A stretch of DNA of 64,000 nt from Emcibacteraceae bacterium (GTDB taxonomy: Bacteria; Pseudomonadota; Alphaproteobacteria; Sphingomonadales; Emcibacteraceae): NCBI GenBank assembly GCA_021774795.1, contig JAJFIR010000031.1, positions 496,001-560,000 on the forward strand, read 5' to 3'. The notes beneath the pieces are model-generated. The model worked only from the letters and a program-made list of their open reading frames with translations, was not told where the DNA came from and ran no database searches. A program made the position numbers and the translations under genes. Positions 62,978-64,000 of this stretch are shown here, one piece after another; position 1 is the stretch's first letter; every line of letters begins with the position of its first letter.

Positions 62978-63334
62978 ATGAAATATATAGCACTAATTTA
63001 CTCAAACGAAGCTAAGGATCCCACGCCGGGATCTGATGAATTCTCAGCAATGATCACTCAATACCAGAGTGCTACTAATACTTTCATCAATGATGGTGTT
63101 ATGGTCGCTGGTGATCCGCTTGAATCTGTAAATACGGCAACTACATTGCGTTCCAGAAATGGTAACCTGGATACAATTGATGGTCCATTCGCTGAAACAA
63201 AGGAGCAACTTGGCGGGTATTATATTTTTGAATGTGATAATCTTGACGACGCCCTTAAATATGCGGCGATGATTCCAAGTGTAAAGCATGGTTCTATCGA
63301 AGTAAGACCAATTATGAACATCCCTGAAGGATAA
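62978..63334 (+). CDS. YCII-related (DGPF-type) protein
   Basis: A 118-residue YCII protein with MKYIALIYSNE at the start and DGPFAETKEQLGGYYIFE in the middle. I chose ATG 62978 with GGAG 6 bases upstream rather than 62963. Genes of this type lie directly before ECF sigma factors of the ECF42 group in many bacteria, as here (9 bp gap). Function unknown; it may be a partner or a stress-response protein of the sigma factor. Confidence 0.87.
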   Translation: MKYIALIYSNEAKDPTPGSDEFSAMITQYQSATNTFINDGVMVAGDPLESVNTATTLRSRNGNLDTIDGPFAETKEQLGGYYIFECDNLDDALKYAAMIPSVKHGSIEVRPIMNIPEG

Positions 63335-63343
63335 TATAATTTT

Positions 63344-64000
63344 ATGCCGTCCCCATCTTCCACCCCGATATATTTTGAAGTAGCCATACAAAAAATTGTT
63401 AGGGAGGAGTGGGGATATCTTGTTTCATCGCTTATCAGTTTGCTTAGAGATTTAAATTTAGCTGAAGATGCACTTCAAGACGCGGTTGAAGCGGCACTGC
63501 TGAACTGGAAAAAAGATGGACTTCCGAAAAGCCCAAAAGGATGGCTTCTTAAAACAGCAAAAAGAAAAGCCATCGACCGAATAAGACGCGACAAGAATTT
63601 TGCATCCAAGGCAAATGATATCAAGTTGCTTTCAGAACAGAATAATTTACCAAAGGAAAGCGAGTTCGCCGTTCCGGACGAAAGGCTTAGGCTTATATTC
63701 ACGTGCTGTCATCCCGCCTTGGATCATAAAATATCAGTTGCACTTACCCTGCAATTGTTAGGGGGATTATCAACCGCGGAGATTGCCCGTGCATTTTTAG
63801 TCAAAACCGAAACGATGGCACAACGTCTGGTGCGGGGTAAAAGAAAGATTAAGCAAAGTGGCATTCCCTATATAGTTCCGGAGAAAGAAATATTTGCGGA
63901 AAGATTGGACGCCGTTTTAAGCGTTCTCTATCTGATTTTTAACGAAGGTTATTCCGCGACTTCCGGACGAAAGCATATTCGTATTGAACTTTGCCAGGAA
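63344..64000 (+). CDS. ECF sigma factor, ECF42-type (partial)
   Basis: This frame is missing from the ORF track because it is cut by the right edge. It starts MPSPSSTPIYFEV and is open for 219 codons. The sigma region 2 segment DALQDAVEAALLNW...WLLKTAKRKAIDRIRR and region 4 LTLQLLGGLSTAEIARAFL...QRLVRGKRKI are clear, and the LYLIFNEGYSATSG segment starts the long C-terminal extension of ECF42-type sigma factors. It is coupled to the YCII gene. Confidence 0.87.
   Translation, partial: MPSPSSTPIYFEVAIQKIVREEWGYLVSSLISLLRDLNLAEDALQDAVEAALLNWKKDGLPKSPKGWLLKTAKRKAIDRIRRDKNFASKANDIKLLSEQNNLPKESEFAVPDERLRLIFTCCHPALDHKISVALTLQLLGGLSTAEIARAFLVKTETMAQRLVRGKRKIKQSGIPYIVPEKEIFAERLDAVLSVLYLIFNEGYSATSGRKHIRIELCQE

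Noticed and set aside
1-64000. CRISPR arrays, tRNA/rRNA genes, insertion sequences, prophage
   Set aside because: No spaced direct repeats, tRNA cloverleaf patterns, transposase or phage-type proteins were found on either strand by reading.

Overview
The window looks like chromosomal DNA of a moderately AT-rich, free-living, probably marine Alphaproteobacterium. Supporting signs are a VPLPA-type CTERM sorting tail, a TonB receptor beside a LytTR regulator, an ECF sigma/YCII pair and many CoA-catabolic genes. The genus is not recoverable by eye. No rRNA, tRNA, CRISPR array, insertion sequence or phage gene was seen. Non-ATG starts with good Shine-Dalgarno (SD) sequences are common, and one lipoprotein seems to start at ATT.

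Layout. 0-8.2 kb: an edge-truncated MFS carrier, a three-part LplT/PlsC/acyl-ACP synthetase fusion for lysophospholipid repair, another MFS carrier, an M48 lipoprotein protease and a secreted nuclease. 8.5-13.2 kb: an SGNH hydrolase, then a 670-bp 'empty' stretch holding three separate 24-nt ORFs (MSGAQPV, MSGANDG, MSGGNKI). Each has a strong SD, the first two have matching promoters, and two are followed by hairpins with the same stem core. I consider this the most unusual element in the window. Next comes a HAD-UbiA fusion / small EamA-like carrier / GT-C enzyme operon, probably for a polyprenyl-phosphate-linked sugar. 13.2-19.5 kb: DUF547 protein, TonB receptor, LytTR regulator, a small reductive-dehalogenase-like Fe-S protein and an aromatic-acid MFS carrier. 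19.5-25.8 kb: exported enzymes (NTF2-like, penicillin-acylase lipoprotein, cupin, exported RidA, beta-lactamase-fold hydrolase, alpha/beta hydrolase).

25.8-34.1 kb: TauE/SafE exporter and a D-cysteine desulfhydrase/ACC-deaminase-type enzyme, then a full cyanophycin cycle: cyanophycinase, cyanophycin synthetase, a second Mur-ligase-only paralogue, and isoaspartyl dipeptidase. 34.2-38.8 kb (minus strand): lipoprotein, DUF1697, RidA, acyl-CoA dehydrogenase, enoyl-CoA hydratase, SDR. 38.9-56.7 kb (mostly plus): a catabolic block with a cyclase-family hydrolase, IorA/IorB-like 2-oxoacid:ferredoxin oxidoreductase, aryl-CoA ligase, 2-aminobenzoyl-CoA monooxygenase/reductase-like fusion, thioesterase, FadB-like fusion, CDGSH/bicupin protein, class-V PLP enzyme, AceE-like TPP enzyme and a zinc alcohol dehydrogenase, with two MarR regulators. 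The gene set fits isatin -> isatinate -> 2-aminobenzoyl-CoA -> dearomatisation -> beta-oxidation; the substrate is my inference.

56.9-64 kb: a VPLPA-CTERM exported protein, a NorC/NorB-like pair whose NorB lacks one expected active-site histidine and has Met in place of a low-spin haem ligand, a CPA2 antiporter, an NHL beta-propeller protein with a clear terminator, a ChrR-type double cupin, a YCII protein and the start of an ECF sigma factor cut by the window edge.
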